Positions 1-11,924 of a stretch of DNA of 64,000 nucleotides are shown piece by piece (positions within the stretch are counted from its first letter, which is position 1; every line of letters starts with the position of its first letter). This DNA is from Epiperipatus broadwayi. Taxonomy: Eukaryota; Onychophora; Udeonychophora; Euonychophora; Peripatidae. Where the stretch lies: positions 870,001 through 934,000 of the forward strand of contig JAQFVV010012511.1 in the NCBI GenBank assembly GCA_028023455.1. Direction: 5' to 3'. Position numbers and translations under genes: made by a program. The notes under the pieces are model-generated. The model did not search any database, was not told the origin of the DNA, and was given only the letters and a program-made list of their open reading frames with translations.

Positions 1-74
1 CTGTTTAAATATATATTTTAATATTATTTCATTTGATACTGTTTACATAAAAATTTTAATATTATTTAATTTAG

Positions 75-214
75 AATTGAGTAAGGCTGTAGTCAAACTT
101 GAAAATTATAATGAGAAGAAAGATCAGGAATTAGAAGAGTTACAACTGACAGTTGAAAATCAGCGTAAAGACCTTGCCCGACAAGAAGAAACAAAGAAAA
201 AATTACAACTCGAG
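75..214 (+). CDS. Penultimate coding exon of an unrecognised coiled-coil protein (partial gene)
   Basis: The exon is preceded by a pyrimidine/AT-rich tract ending TTTAATTTAG and followed by a GTTTGT donor. After two carry-over bases it gives 46 codons with no stop. The peptide is highly charged and rich in Leu, Glu, Lys and Gln (for example NEKKDQELEELQLTVENQRK), with leucines and valines spaced as in a coiled coil. It ends exactly on a codon boundary, and the exon at 6893 begins on one, so the two join in frame (phase 0). The upstream part of the gene lies outside the window. Composition and codon use differ sharply from the AT-rich surroundings, which supports a real host exon. I do not recognise the family; centrosomal, cytoskeletal or vesicle-tether coiled-coil proteins are all possible. 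Confidence 0.8.
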
Positions 215-2208
215 GTTTGTTTCTGAGTTTATTTATTATTCATTGTTTGTGTTGTATGTCCATCAAATTAAGATATATTTTCAAGTTTGTTAGCCATATT
301 TTTTAAAACAAAGAAATAGAAAATTTAGTTTGTGTTTACATCTAGTTTTTAATATTTTTTTATTTATAAATAAGCATCATAGATATTGCACTGACATAAT
401 GAAAAACATTTATTTTTAGTAGTTATGCTTTTTATTAATGAATTTTTTTATTTTATTTAGTAATACTATAAAAATATCTACAGAAATTTGTAATATAGTT
501 AATTCTTTAAGTGATTACAAAAGACTATAACCTGAAAAATGCAAATCTTAAGACAAAGATTTTACAAGTGCTTTCTTATCTTTTTTGTTTCTTCTTCAAA
601 AATGCACAGTTTAATTTTTTGGTCTTTCCTGGTATGTTTTACATAATTTTATTTTATTTCTAAGGATAGGTCTAATACAATTCTTTTTTTTAATTTTTTT
701 CCATTTAGTTTAAATTTTAGTATTATGTTTATCAATTTTTCTTCATTCATTTTTTTTTCTACTTGCCCATATAAAACTATTCCAAATAAAACTTCATTAA
801 TTTTAATGGTCTCTTAAAATAATCTCCAAATTTAATATCAAAAACATGATAAAAACTTAATAGATTATTTTTAATTATTTGATTGTTGTTATGAAATGTT
901 ACAGGTTCATTGAATTTATTCTTGACACATAGCAAAATTTTTTACATCTTATTTTATTCAGTATTCTATCTTTTTTCTACATATATATATATTTATGCAC
1001 ATATACATTTTCACACATACATATATATATATTGTAACTAGTAGGGCCATATGAAGGCTAAAAAAAAAGATATAAAAAAAAAACAAGACAAAAATTCTAG
1101 TAGTATTATTTAAGAGACATATAAAATATAATCAATAAGGGGTTATAATTTTTATTGATTACAGGTAACATCCTGGTTAATACATGATGTGTGATAAATA
1201 AATAAAATAAAAATGACAGACATCAACATTTAAATAATTTATCTTATAAAAATTAATATTGTTATTAGTTATTATTTAGAATAAATAATATAAAGGATTA
1301 ATATGTTTGTTCTTGATTATTAATTACTACAATCTATAAAATATTATTCTTTGTTTTTATTTGTGCAAATGAGTTTATTTTAAAAGAAGGCTAGATAGAA
1401 AATGAGAAAATCAATAAAAATTTCTTGTAATGATTGCCTGATTTATAAAAAGAATGTGATTTTTGAATAGAAAAAACTAAGGAAGCAGACATTGAACTGA
1501 TTGACAATAGAGAGACTATCTTCACATTTCACAATTTAAAAACTTGACTGTGGATTAATTATATATTTAAATAGCTCAGAAATAAAAAAAAATGGATTGC
1601 TAAGATAATAAAAGTTGGATAAAGGTTTATCTCTCATTTGCTACTATATTTTTTCAAAGAATTGGTTGGAAAACTTAATGTAGAATAAGTGAATTGTATT
1701 AACTTATATCTCTCTTTAAAATCAATGGATACCTTATATTTTGCTATATTTATCAATCGACAAAAAATCAAAAAGGTATTTTTAATATGTTGTTTAAAAA
1801 CAAATATAATGATCATAGCTAATGGCGAATATAATAATTCCATTCAATTATCACCTTACTAGCTTCAACATGAATTATCTAAGGGTCCAAAGGACATGTA
1901 AGGATAGATAGAGACTTGGACAACTGATACAATTATTATTCGATATTGCACCATTCAGGTTAAATATCAAAAAATGGTAATATTATTTTATTTTTATTTT
2001 ATAAAAAACTATAATTTCCCAAAGCATTTTTTATTAAATTATAACATCAATAGTACTTTTATTTAACATATATATATATATATATTTTGAAAAAGTGTAT
2101 TAATTAATGATTGATATATGCATATATGAACTTATTATAAAGTTGAGGGGCACTTATTACTTTAGTTAAATCTTTATTCTTATTTATATGATAGTCATAT
2201 AAAATAAT
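215..2208 (+). other. Intron, left part; no gene seen
   Basis: AT-rich intronic sequence between the coiled-coil exon and the inserted DNA transposon. It contains short A/T runs and (TA)n tracts near 980, 1020 and 2070. No coding signal, RNA gene or recognisable repeat was found on either strand; the short minus-strand open frame at 1634-1843 has intron-like composition. Confidence 0.6.
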
Positions 2209-2319
2209 GGTTCTCATCTGATCCCTCGTGTCAGCCGCGCGGGATGGTGCAATTTTTAGCTAAATTTCTAGAAATATGCCATTTCCGCGGCCGCACCCAA
2301 GCCTTTTCTAAAATAAATC

Positions 2320-2435
2320 CTAGAAAGATTGTTAACTCGGAGTTAAGTCTTCTTTCTACGCTAAAAGGTAGACTGTTAACTCGGAGTTAAGTCTTCTTTC
2401 TACGATAAAATCTAGAAAGAGTGTTAACTCGGCTT
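2320..2435 (+). repeat. Subterminal palindromic repeats of transposon copy 1
   Basis: The palindromic core GTTAACTCGGAGTTAAG occurs at 2331-2347 and 2375-2391, each followed by a TCTTCTTTCTACG-like tail. A third half copy (GTTAACTCGG) starts at 2423. Between them are AGAAAG/CTTTCT segments that can also pair. The same array, reversed, lies near the right end of copy 2 at about 39270-39365. Repeats at this position are typical transposase or host-factor binding sites; that role is inferred. Confidence 0.8.
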
Positions 2436-2773
2436 AGCGGCTAACGGTGTGGCTTTTTCCGATGCTAAAAGCAGAGAAAAATGCCGTAGTTGTTTGTGTC
2501 ATGCACTATATCGTAATGCTGTGTTATGTATTTGATGTAATAATATCGTACGAGGGTGTGTTAATTTGATCGTGTCAAAATTATTTAAATTTTCATTGGG
2601 GCCTTTTTTTTTAAGACGAATTGATGTATTGGTATCTTTTAACAATTTTAACACTGTCGTGATTGTTCCTCGTAAAGCTGTAAGCCTCCTAAATTCTCGA
2701 TTAGGGTAGCGTAAAATTTTTAACGATCACGCTTTGAGTCACTTTTTAGCGAGAAATTTTCCGGGACCAAGAA

Positions 2774-3036
2774 GATGGCTAATTCCAACGCTGAAAACTT
2801 GAAAAGATGGGAATTGCCAGACATGGAAGCCGATGCTGGAATATTTCTATAGCAGAAAAAAAAAATTATCTTGCTGCTGAAAGAAAAGATTGGATTGTGC
2901 GGCAAATATATGCAGATTTGAGGTCCAAAAACATCTTTTGACTTTCATTTGTAAGTCTCGTTGTTGCCGACGGAAATGTTCACTTCGTAAAGGGCAGCTT
3001 GTTTGAGGGATTCCAAATGGCCTTCGTCAAATGTAA
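2774..3036 (+). pseudogene. Conserved coding-like block in transposon copy 1
   Basis: An ATG in the context AAGATGGCTAATTCC opens a frame starting MANSNAENLKRWELPD, which meets a stop just before a run of ten A residues. After the A-run another frame reads AAERKDWIVRQIYADLRSK, interrupted here by a TGA. The nucleotide sequence is strongly conserved with the block in copy 2 (38639-38910, minus strand), including TTTCATTTGTAAGT, which looks like an exon end plus a 5' splice donor. It could be a captured host first exon or the leftover 5' exon of the element's own lost transposase. I do not recognise the protein. Confidence 0.45.
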
Positions 3037-3039
3037 AAA

Positions 3040-4860
3040 AATAAAAGAAGTAACTTCAATTTTTATTTAAACATACATCCCTTCTCCCAACAATTGTTGT
3101 CGTCGGCAATCAAATGTAAAATAAAAGAAGTAACTAAAAATTTTTTTTATTAAACATAGCCCAAAACCCCCCGCTTCTCCCAATAATTGTTGTCGTCGGC
3201 AATCAAATGGTCAAATAAAAGGAACGTCAATTATTCTTTAATCATATAGAAAAAAAAAAAACCCTCCCACTAATTGTTGTCGGCAATCAAATGTAAACCA
3301 ATAAAAGTAAGACCGTAAATTATTATTTAAACATAACCCAAATTACTATTTGAACATACCCCAAAAAAGACCCGCTCTTATCAATAAAAATTAAAGAAAC
3401 AACTATTATTGTCCCATTGTCAAACCAAATATTATTTGGGAAACCCAAATAATTTATAAATGAAAAAAAAAAAAGTCAAATCGGTTGTCAATCAAATGGT
3501 AACCAATAAAAGTAACTTAAATTTTGATTTCAACATACACACAAACAAAAAAAAAAATGCAAACCCTTTCTCCCAATAATTGTTGTCGGCAATCAAATGT
3601 AAAAAATAAAAGGTAACGTACAATTATTCTTTAATCGTACACAAAAACACCCCTCCCACTAATTGTTGTCGGCAATCAAATGTAAAGCACTAAAAGTAAG
3701 GTAAACCAATTATTTTTTTAAACGTAACCCAAATTACTATTTGAACATACACCAAAAAAGACCCTCTTGTCAATAAAAATGAAAGAAACAACGACTATTA
3801 TTGTCCCATTGTCAAAAAATATTAGGTTTTTGGGAAACCAAAACAATAACTTATAAACGAAACCAAAAGTCAAATCGGTTGTCAATCAAATGTAAACCAA
3901 TAAAAGTAACTTCAATTTTTATTTAAACATACACAAAAAATAAAATCCCCTTTCTCCCAATAATTGTTGTCGGCGATCAAATCTAAAATAAAAGGAACGT
4001 AAATTAGTATTTAATCATCACCCCAAAACATCCACCCCTCTCACTAATTATTGCCAGCAATTAAATGTACACCACCACTAAAAGTAACGTAAACCAACTA
4101 TTCTTTAAACGGATACACTCCTTCTCCCAATAATTATTGTCTACAATCATACACAAAAAAAAAACACCCCTCCCAATAATTAGTATCAATCAAATGTAAA
4201 CCAATCAAAGTAAGACCATAACTTATTATTAAAACATAACCCAAATTACTATTTGAACATACACCAAAAAACACCCTCTTGTCAATAAAAAATTAAACAA
4301 ACAACAACAACTATTATTGTCCCATTGTCAAAAATATTTATTTGTAGAACCAAAACCATAATTTATAAATGAAAGGAAGTCAAATCGGTTGTCAATCAAA
4401 TGTAAACCAATAAAAGTAACTTAAATTTTTATTTAAACATACACACACACACCCACACGAAAAAAAAAAAACACTTCTCCCAATAATTGTTGTCTGCAAT
4501 CAAATGTAAACCTATAAAAGTAACAACGTAAATTATTATTTAATCGTATACAAAAACACCCCTCCCACTAATTGTTGTCGGCAATCAAATGTAAACCTAT
4601 CAAAGTAACGTAAATTATTATTTAAAGATCCATCAAAAAAACCCGTTCTTTCTTGAATTTTGGCAATCCAATTTTACATAAACAGTAAGACTATTTAAAA
4701 AAAACACAAATTACTATTTGAACACACACCAAAAAAAACCCCTCTTGTCAATAAAAATTAAAAAAAAAAACTATTTTTTTTCCCATCGTCAAAAATATTA
4801 TTTGGTAAAAATAATTCAGAAATGAAAGAAAGTAAACTTTGTAAACAAAAAAAAGTCAAT
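3040..4860 (+). repeat. Internal minisatellite of transposon copy 1
   Basis: A degenerate tandem array whose core is TTGTTGTCGGCAATCAAATG followed by TAAAnnAATAAAAGTAAC, recurring roughly every 85-95 bp (for example near 3108, 3194, 3279, 3585, 3667, 3970 and 4493). A higher-order module adds a segment containing TATTGTCCCATTGTCAAA near 3408, 3798 and 4315, followed by AAGTCAAATCGGTTGTCAATC. The same array in reverse complement fills copies 2 and 3. No coding frame is maintained. Confidence 0.85.
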
Positions 4861-4957
4861 ATTAATAGAGAATCGCTAGCCCAGAACGTTATATTAATGT
4901 GTTTTTGGTTAGAAATCGCGCCATCCCGCGGCTGACACGAAGGATCAGATGAGAACC

Positions 4958-6892
4958 AAAATATTTAATAAATGATTATGATTATAAATATTAACTTTTA
5001 CTATGCATAGAGCAGATATATATATATATATATTTTATTTTTGGGAAACTTAAGTATTGTTAATGCTTGATAAGTTATACTTCTGCTCTATTTTTGATTC
5101 TAATATCTAAATTAAAAGTAATTTTAATCATAAAAAGTAAATAATTATGTATGATTGTAGTATAATAATAAACTATAATAAAATGTATTTGAAATAATAT
5201 TTACATAAGTGAATTTTTTTTTAAAGTTATAAAAGTTCTTTATTGAAAATAAAGTAATAGTGTATAAATATTAATTTATTATTTTTATTATTATTCCTTT
5301 GGTACTATAATTATCATATTCATATTGTATGTTATGTATAATAATGTTCAACTGCCATAGTATCCTTGATCTCAGAATATTATTTACATCTCTATGTTAC
5401 TTTGAAGTTAATGCAAAATCTATCACTAATAGATGATGCATTGGGTTTATTGCATCTATTCATTATATTACTCTTATTTTAAGATTATAATATAAAACTT
5501 TAAACATTCATGTCATATACTTGCACATTCACCACAGGTTGTAAGAACATTGTAACAGGTCAGAGAAGTGGCATCCATAAATTTTAAGTAAACCCTCTAT
5601 CTTGCATGGTGCTCATCAGTATTAACTTACAAATTTTCACATTACAATATATGTAATTAAAATTAAAACAATTTTTAAATATTCCATTTCAGAATAAAGG
5701 CTATCTAATACTTTTCCATAAAGAAACAATGTCAGAGAAGGCATTACTCATCAGGTTTGCCAACTGCTAGATGTGAGAGATTTAACAGTTTTTCATTCTT
5801 GTTTTATTTTACCCTCTAGCTAAAAATAACAATATTCTTTTACAACCAATATTGGGTAGCTAACTGGTTTGCTTATGGCTTATTATCTGAAAGAAAAATT
5901 CTAAGTCTGTTTCCCAAATTTTACTTGATCAGCATTTCAACCTCAGATCAAAGGCATTGTAAGTAGATGTGTTAACCATTGCCCTATGAAATTCTTTTAT
6001 AATCCTCATACACTGTTCTGATGTTATTCCCAATATTTTCTAGGTATATGATAGTCAGTAAGTATGACCAAATATTCTAGTAAATCAGAATGTTATACAT
6101 TAAGTTAATATAATTATATTTGCTATTAATTGGCTGATAATAATTTACATTTCTGATTATAAAAAAATTTAGAAGTGAACTTTTAAAATACTAATAAACA
6201 GTCATATTAATTCTCCACTAATTACTATAACTTATTACAACAAAAGCATACACACAAATATTCATAAAGCATTAAAAATTTTAAAAAGATACAATTTATT
6301 ATTCTTTAAGTAATTTTGCAATTGGCATTGTTAAACAAAGGGTGGTAATTTTTTTTATGTTATTCAAAAATAAAATGCATATATGAAATATAAGAATCAT
6401 TTTTTATTGTACATAATTTAAATATATAAATAGATGAAGATTAAACTAATTGTATGAAAAATCATTTATAAGGTAATAATAATAGTAATATATTTATACT
6501 GAAGTAGGAAAATTCATGTGTAGAAATGATATTTATGAGAGTAATAATGGAAATTTTAATATTATTTATTTTAAATTATAGGTTATATATTATATGTGTA
6601 AAATCCTGAAGTTCTAAAATACATAGAAAATAAATAACTTCTAGAAAAGTGGTAAATTTCAATATGTTTATTTTAATAATGGAAGCAGAAATTTGTTGCA
6701 TCTATAGAGATACTATGTTACAACACACATCTATATATCTGCAAACTCATATAGAAAATTAAATTAAATGAAAGATTATTATTAAAAAATTCATTAGAAT
6801 TTGTTGGTATTTGATAAACAAATATTAATATTTTAATATTTGGCTTTATTGTATTTCAGTATTTTTTTTTCTGTCCATTTCATTTCTTTTAG
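4958..6892 (+). other. Intron, right part; no gene seen
   Basis: AT-rich intron sequence after the transposon. A stretch around 5530-6000 is less AT-biased and may be old interspersed repeat, but it has no diagnostic ends. The intron ends in a good acceptor: a pyrimidine-rich run from 6868 to TTCTTTTAG at 6892. Confidence 0.55.
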
Positions 6893-7057
6893 GTTTCATC
6901 ATTAGATGCTTTACGCCAGCAGCATGAAGCTACAATTAAGGAAAAAGACAGTCTTATCAATAGCCAGAAAGCTGAAATGGACAAACATGCTCAGATCATT
7001 GCTGTGGTACATAGTGTAAGCAGTGGGAAAATTCCTCTGGATAAAATCATCAATTAA
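6893..7057 (+). CDS. Terminal coding exon of the coiled-coil protein
   Basis: The exon follows a strong polypyrimidine tract and AG at 6891-6892, and encodes 54 residues plus a TAA stop at 7055-7057. It begins VSSLDALRQQHEATIKEKDS, continues the heptad-like coiled coil of the 75-214 exon, and ends in a non-coil tail, SGKIPLDKIIN. The phase matches the upstream exon exactly. Together the two exons give the last 100 residues of the protein. The tail after the coil may be a family signature, but I could not name the family with confidence. Confidence 0.82.
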   Translation, partial: VSSLDALRQQHEATIKEKDSLINSQKAEMDKHAQIIAVVHSVSSGKIPLDKIIN

Positions 7058-7420
7058 CAAATACATCTAATAGCAGTTTTAAAAAATCAAAAGGCATTTG
7101 CTTTAATGTTTATATATTTTATAATACATCCATAATGAAAAGCACATCACTTAAATATTTACACATATAAATATTTGTTTGCTTACATTGTATAAATACA
7201 GCTCTCTATATATAAACGGATGCAAAAAGATATATACATATATTCATTTAGATACTTACATATACTTGTTAATATGTATTAATGTACACACACATACTTA
7301 TATTATCATCGTTGAATTTGCAATATTTTTTTAATTATTTATTTTAAAAGTATGTGTTCCCAATTGTATTGAATAAAAAATTTTATAATCTATTTTTATT
7401 TTTTGCTTTTCCTATACATT
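7058..7420 (+). other. Probable 3' UTR of the coiled-coil gene
   Basis: Non-coding sequence after the stop codon. An AATAAA hexamer at 7372-7377, about 315 bases downstream of the stop, is the best polyadenylation signal; AT-rich sequence continues after it. The exact transcript end cannot be set from sequence alone. Confidence 0.45.
7372..7377 (+). terminator. Candidate polyadenylation signal
   Basis: A canonical AATAAA in the context GAATAAAAAATTTT downstream of the coiled-coil gene's stop codon. In DNA this AT-rich such hexamers arise by chance, so the call rests mainly on position. Confidence 0.4.
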
Positions 7421-7426
7421 GTAACA

Positions 7427-7735
7427 GTCCAGAGAAGTAAGTGAAGAATGCATCTGATTATGGTCTGCCTTTTGGTCTTCAGGTAGGATCCTGGAACTAA
7501 CGCGGTAAAGTACTTAACCTATGATTGCACCCACTTTTAATAGACTAGCTCAATGTTCGTTTAAATGTAGATGCAATTTGGCTCAGTTCATCCACACCTC
7601 ACCCTCTTCTTGGTTCTGTTATACCCCAGAATTCAAATCCAAGGAGAATTTGCCTTTGATTCTCTTAACAGGGATGCACCTATGCAGACTTATAGCTATT
7701 GTACCTCTATATAAGTCATAGCTAAGGAGATGTAT
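7427..7735 (+). repeat. Interspersed repeat family A, copy 1
   Basis: Shares ordered blocks with 21282-21600: TGGTCT...GGATAGGAT-like, GAAGTACCTAACC-like, CAATG..CTTGCTC-like, TTCATCCACACCTCACCCT and CCAGAATTCAAATCCAAGG. The last of these resembles a degraded RNA polymerase III B box, so a tRNA-derived SINE origin is possible. The plus-strand open frame across it is not coding. Confidence 0.6.
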
Positions 7736-8099
7736 TTCACTCAAATCCATTCCAATGTTATTATCCTATAATGGTATGTTTATGTAATATATATTTAAGA
7801 TTACTGATTAATCAATGAATGCAGAATTGGTTTAAATAAACTATAGAGACACAATTGAGACTAAAAAATTTAGTAACATTGAATTTATGCAAAAATAAAT
7901 AAATCCAAAATATTTTACAATATATATGCAAAAAAAAATATGATAGTGTGTGTCAATAATGCGTTAATAAATTCATGTTTCCTTACCAATAATTCCTTTG
8001 GTAGAAGTTCATATCGAAGACACTTATTATATACAATGTTTTAAAAAAATATAAAAACAATATTGGTTTAGCACATATGAATCTGACTATCTAATTTAG

Positions 8100-8220
8100 A
8101 TCTTCCTTTTGACAATATTCAGATTAGCATCGTGGTTCGAATTCAGTAGTTGGTGCTTGATCTTTTTGAGGCTCCCCCTCCAAAAAATCTATATATAATC
8201 CCTATTGTCATAGAATAGAT
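8100..8220 (+). repeat. Possible SINE fragment with B-box-like motif
   Basis: GTGGTTCGAATTCAGTAG near 8133 matches the GGTTCGANNCC-type internal promoter box of tRNA-derived repeats, followed by CTTTTTGAGGCTCCCCCTCC. No convincing A box is seen upstream, and no second copy is visible in the window. Confidence 0.25.
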
Positions 8221-8231
8221 CATTCATTCAA

Positions 8232-8640
8232 GGAATTTAGTCAATTTTACAAAAATAACAAAGAATGTAAACAATTGTTAATTAACATAACGAGATAATA
8301 TAAATTCTGTCCTGTTTTAGTGGTTGTGTCTAATGTATGAAAATCAGATCTTACCTCTTATTCCATACTAGAATGACGATGATCAAATTTCAAACCACTA
8401 AGAAAGTGGATCATTAACCTTTTCAACGACAACAGGAATTTAGTCAATTGCACAAAAATAACAAAGAATGTAAACAATTGTTAATTAACACATAACTAGA
8501 TAACATAAATTCTGTCCTGTTTTAGTGGTTGTGTCTAATGTATGAAAATCAAAGATCTTACCTCTTATTCCATACTAGAATGATGATGATCAAATTTCAA
8601 ACTGCTAAGAAAGAGGATTATTAACCTTTTCAATGACAAC
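8232..8640 (+). repeat. Tandem duplication of a 203-bp unit
   Basis: Two head-to-tail copies start at 8232 and 8435 with GGAATTTAGTCAATT. Each contains AACAAAGAATGTAAACAATTG, TTCTGTCCTGTTTTAGTGG and TTACCTCTTATTCCATACTAG in the same order. A diverged single copy occurs at about 22080-22250, downstream of family A copy 2, so this unit probably belongs to the same larger repeat. Confidence 0.85.
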
Positions 8641-10393
8641 TATTTTGTTTGGTTGAGTGAGTTAAAACTCTAAACTTTTGATTGGTCAATTACAGAATCA
8701 GCAGTAAAAATATATTCATCTTTTAAGATTATATTCATTTTAGTTTCGTTAGTAAAAAGTATATTAATAATTTATCAGATTATGAAAGTGAACGAAAGTT
8801 TTTTCAAAAATAAATTTCTATTTATAATTATAAAAATATTCGATATGGGAAGACCTAAAAATAAACTTAGTAAAAAATCAGAAAGTGTTTGTGACATCAT
8901 TGATTTCCCTCTCAATTTATGTTAGTGTAAAACTAAAGAATTTTTTTACAAAAATCTTATTATTTTCCTAAAATAATTTATATTTTCAACATATTTTATC
9001 AAAGTACACTATAATATGTAAATAAATGGCAGAAAAATATTCTAAAACCTTAATTTTTACTTGAAAATCAAATAAAGAGCTTGGGGCAATGTAAACTGTT
9101 GACAAGTGTCAAAATTGTTGTTAGTGCTGGTTTCTTTTTCAATTTACGGTCCTGTAAAAGTATACAATTTTTTACTAAAATCTTACTGTTTTTCTAAAAT
9201 AATTATGTTTTCAGTATAATTTATGAAAATAATTTATATGTAAAAAAATACTAAAAAAACACTCTAAAACATTCGTTTTCATGTATGTTCATGCTTTAGG
9301 AACAGTCCTTGATTTTCGTATCCATCGCTCATTGATGCTTCTGTGTTGCACGCTAAAAACAGCTCCACATCGGTCATTTCTTGGTCTTTATGCTGGTCCA
9401 CATTCAAGCATTTCATGTTGGACAAAATCTACCATTATCAGGCAATTTATAAATAGGCAAATAAAGATATTAAGCTTCCATTGTTAGGTTTCTGATGGTC
9501 TATCCCACAACATCACACCTTAGCCTAAGTGCATTGCATATCACTTTGTCACATATATAAACTTTTAAAATAATTGCTGTTTTAACTAATGAATTCTTCA
9601 TGCAAGATAAATTATTTCATTCTTTTTCTTTAATGACTGGCTATATATTTTTTTTCTTTCGCTCGTATTCTAATAGAATTGTTGCTTTGTTTTTTTTTAT
9701 AAGCTAAAACAATTTTCTAGTTTCATTAAACTGTGCAAATTTATTTCTTCTTTTTTAATTACTGTTATCTCTTGAAATTATAGCAGTTCTATATCAATAG
9801 TCACTCCTAGAAAAGTGAATCTTTTTAGAATGAAATGTCCATTTTACAGTATTCGAAATTCTTTTCTGAAAATATTGACTTCCTTTAGCATGTAAATAAT
9901 TTCAAAGAAGGAGTTAGAGTTACATTCATTTTTATACTTAGTATGATTTCTGTTGTCTTGTATATATTAACCCTTACATTTCCTTTTTTATTGCTATAGT
10001 TATTCATTGTTGTAGCAGATTATGCTAATGATAATCGATTTTTAAAAAAAATTATACAATAGAAATATTATTTCTTTTTCACATTGGGTTGCTTAGCAAT
10101 CATTACTTGACATAGGTCATCATCTAGGTTAAGCAATTCCAGTCTACATCATTGTACTATTTGGATAATAACGTACAAGACAATAATGACAAGTTTATTA
10201 TTGTTTATATATATATGTGCTATTTTATTTTTTTGAGTGTTTAAATCTTGCTCACTTTCATTCATCATGAATTTGTTTGTTAAAAAAAAAAAAATTACTT
10301 TCTCGCGATTTTATACTTTAATTATTTTTATGTAACAAAAGATACATTGCACACATATATATATACCTAAAATGAATATAAATTAAGTTAAAC
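8641..10393. other. Gene-poor stretch
   Basis: AT-rich sequence with no supported gene. Bases 9281-9490 are less AT-biased and include a 68-codon open frame, but it has no recognisable motif. The left end of the hAT element that runs leftward to about 10394 should lie in or near here; I could not find its inverted terminus. Confidence 0.45.
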
Positions 10394-11476
10394 TCAAGTT
10401 TTAAAAAGGGCATACTTTAGTAATATGCTTGTTTTTTGCTGCCTAACAAATAAAATCTTGGTGAAATATTTGATACTACTGGATGTAAACATTTTCAGCG
10501 TTGAACGATATTTGGATTTAATATACATTAAAGCTGAAAAAGTAATTTCACATAAGTATGTGGTGCTGAATGACAGAAGAACATTTAATGCCATTTCAGA
10601 AATTGTGGAAAATTCAGTCCTCACTCCAATCCAGAATTCAGTCTAAGATTTTTGTGGAACGCCAAGTTTTTAAGTTTGAGTTACTCCATAACGCAACAAA
10701 TTCCTCTTGGGTTTTATATGGCAGGTGATTAATCTCATTAATGTCAATCAAAAATGGTCTTTGAATCCAAGATAACTTTTTGAAATGTAAATTCGATGTA
10801 AAGTATTTGCAAAACTGTATTTCTAGGGTTTTTAAGTGATCTGTAATAATTTTTGCAATTAAAGCTTTACAATTATTTTTTTCAATTATGAAATTGTCGA
10901 TAGTCGAAAATATTTTCAATGAATTATTTCCCACCCTATTCTTCCAAATGTTGATCTTTTTAATAAAACCTTCAATTTTATCATTTGAAGTAAAAATATT
11001 GCTATTTTTTTTTTTGAAGAGACATCTTAAGATCATTTAGCTTCTCAAAAATAACAGACAAATAGCACAACTTGATAGCCATAAGTCATTTTAAAAAAGA
11101 GCAGTAAGATCAGATTTTTGTTTAGTTATTAACCAATAATTTCTTCTTTTAATAACAATAATCTTCTTAAACTTCACCCTCTTGACATTCATCTTACTTC
11201 TGCATGTAATATTTAATTTTTGTATTCAGAGCCCATGTCTTTACAAAGATTTGAAAATAAACGGCTGTTAAGAGCATGGCTTTTAATAAAGTTTATAATT
11301 TTGACAGCATCCTGAAGCACATCATTCAATTCTGTTGCTAATTTTTTTGCTGCAAGGGCTTCTTGATAGATCAGACAGTGTGTAAAAGTTACATGATTAT
11401 TACCAGAAGTTTTAACAAATGATTTAAAACCAATATTTTCACCAGTCATTGCTTTTGCACTATCTTTGCATACTCC
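10394..11476 (-). pseudogene. ZBED-type hAT transposase relic, C-terminal half
   Basis: Read on the minus strand, this starts with GVCKDSAKAMTG (canonical CTDGAKAMTG, which holds a catalytic Asp of the hAT RNase-H fold), then VTFTHCLIYQEALAAKKL and LNDVLQDAVKIINFIKS, matching ZBED5/GTF2IRD2-like domesticated and transposon hAT proteins. A gap at 11036-11213 still shows a stop-ridden HAEVR..SRG segment. The frame then continues through 11036-10638 and ends in the hAT dimerisation domain, YLCEITFSALMYIKSKYR, at about 10560-10510. It contains several stops and frameshifts and is dead. The N-terminal half is at 13850-14572, separated by about 2.3 kb of unrelated repeats. Confidence 0.85.
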
Positions 11477-11924
11477 AAAGCAATTTTTTTATTCTAAACC
11501 TTCAGTTTTAAAAAATTTGTACTTTATTATTGTAACCGGACCACCATACAACCCCTTTATTACTTCGGTTGTAACACTTTCCTGATGAGCATGTTGCAGG
11601 AAGGAACTATCAATTGGCATTACCCAATGCAGATGTTAACCACCCCTACAACAATATTTCCTGCTCATCAGAGGATGTAGCACCATAGAGGTTGGAAGCA
11701 TCTAGACATTTATATGTTTGGTTTTCCAAACGGCGCCACTAGAGATCCATCTCACTACAACCTGACTTACCTAGGTCTAGTTATGCCAGATGTAGCTCAG
11801 GAGACATGAGATTCTCATGAACAAGTGCACTGAATGATGAGTGATGCAAAAATAAAATAGAATTGAACAATTGGAGAACTAAAAGTAGTTTTAGGTAACA
11901 ACTGATAATATTTAATTCAGAGTT

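Larger units (their letters stand above)
2209..4957 (+). mobile_element. Complete non-autonomous DNA transposon, copy 1 (GGTTCTCAT family)
   Basis: The element starts GGTTCTCATCTGATCC and ends with the reverse complement of the same sequence (GGATCAGATGAGAACC), giving terminal inverted repeats of roughly 37 bp with a few mismatches. The flanks AAAATAAT (2201-2208) and AAAATATT (4958-4965) look like an 8-bp target duplication with one mismatch. Inside, in order, are a GC-rich subterminal block with a NotI-like GCGGCCGC, palindromic subterminal repeats, a coding-like block at about 2770-3040, and a long minisatellite from about 3040 to 4860. No transposase is present, so it is non-autonomous. 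An 8-bp duplication fits hAT, P, Merlin or related groups, but the terminus is not the usual hAT CAG type, so the superfamily is left open. It lies in the host gene's intron. Copies 2 and 3 are at 36718 and 59113. Confidence 0.88.

Noticed and set aside
3040-4860. Possible CRISPR-like array of short repeats
   Set aside because: The spacing and repeats are degenerate, the array is inside a transposon with inverted termini, and the DNA is clearly eukaryotic.
10425-10646. A 73-codon plus-strand open frame
   Set aside because: It is antisense to the hAT dimerisation domain, which is recognisable on the minus strand.
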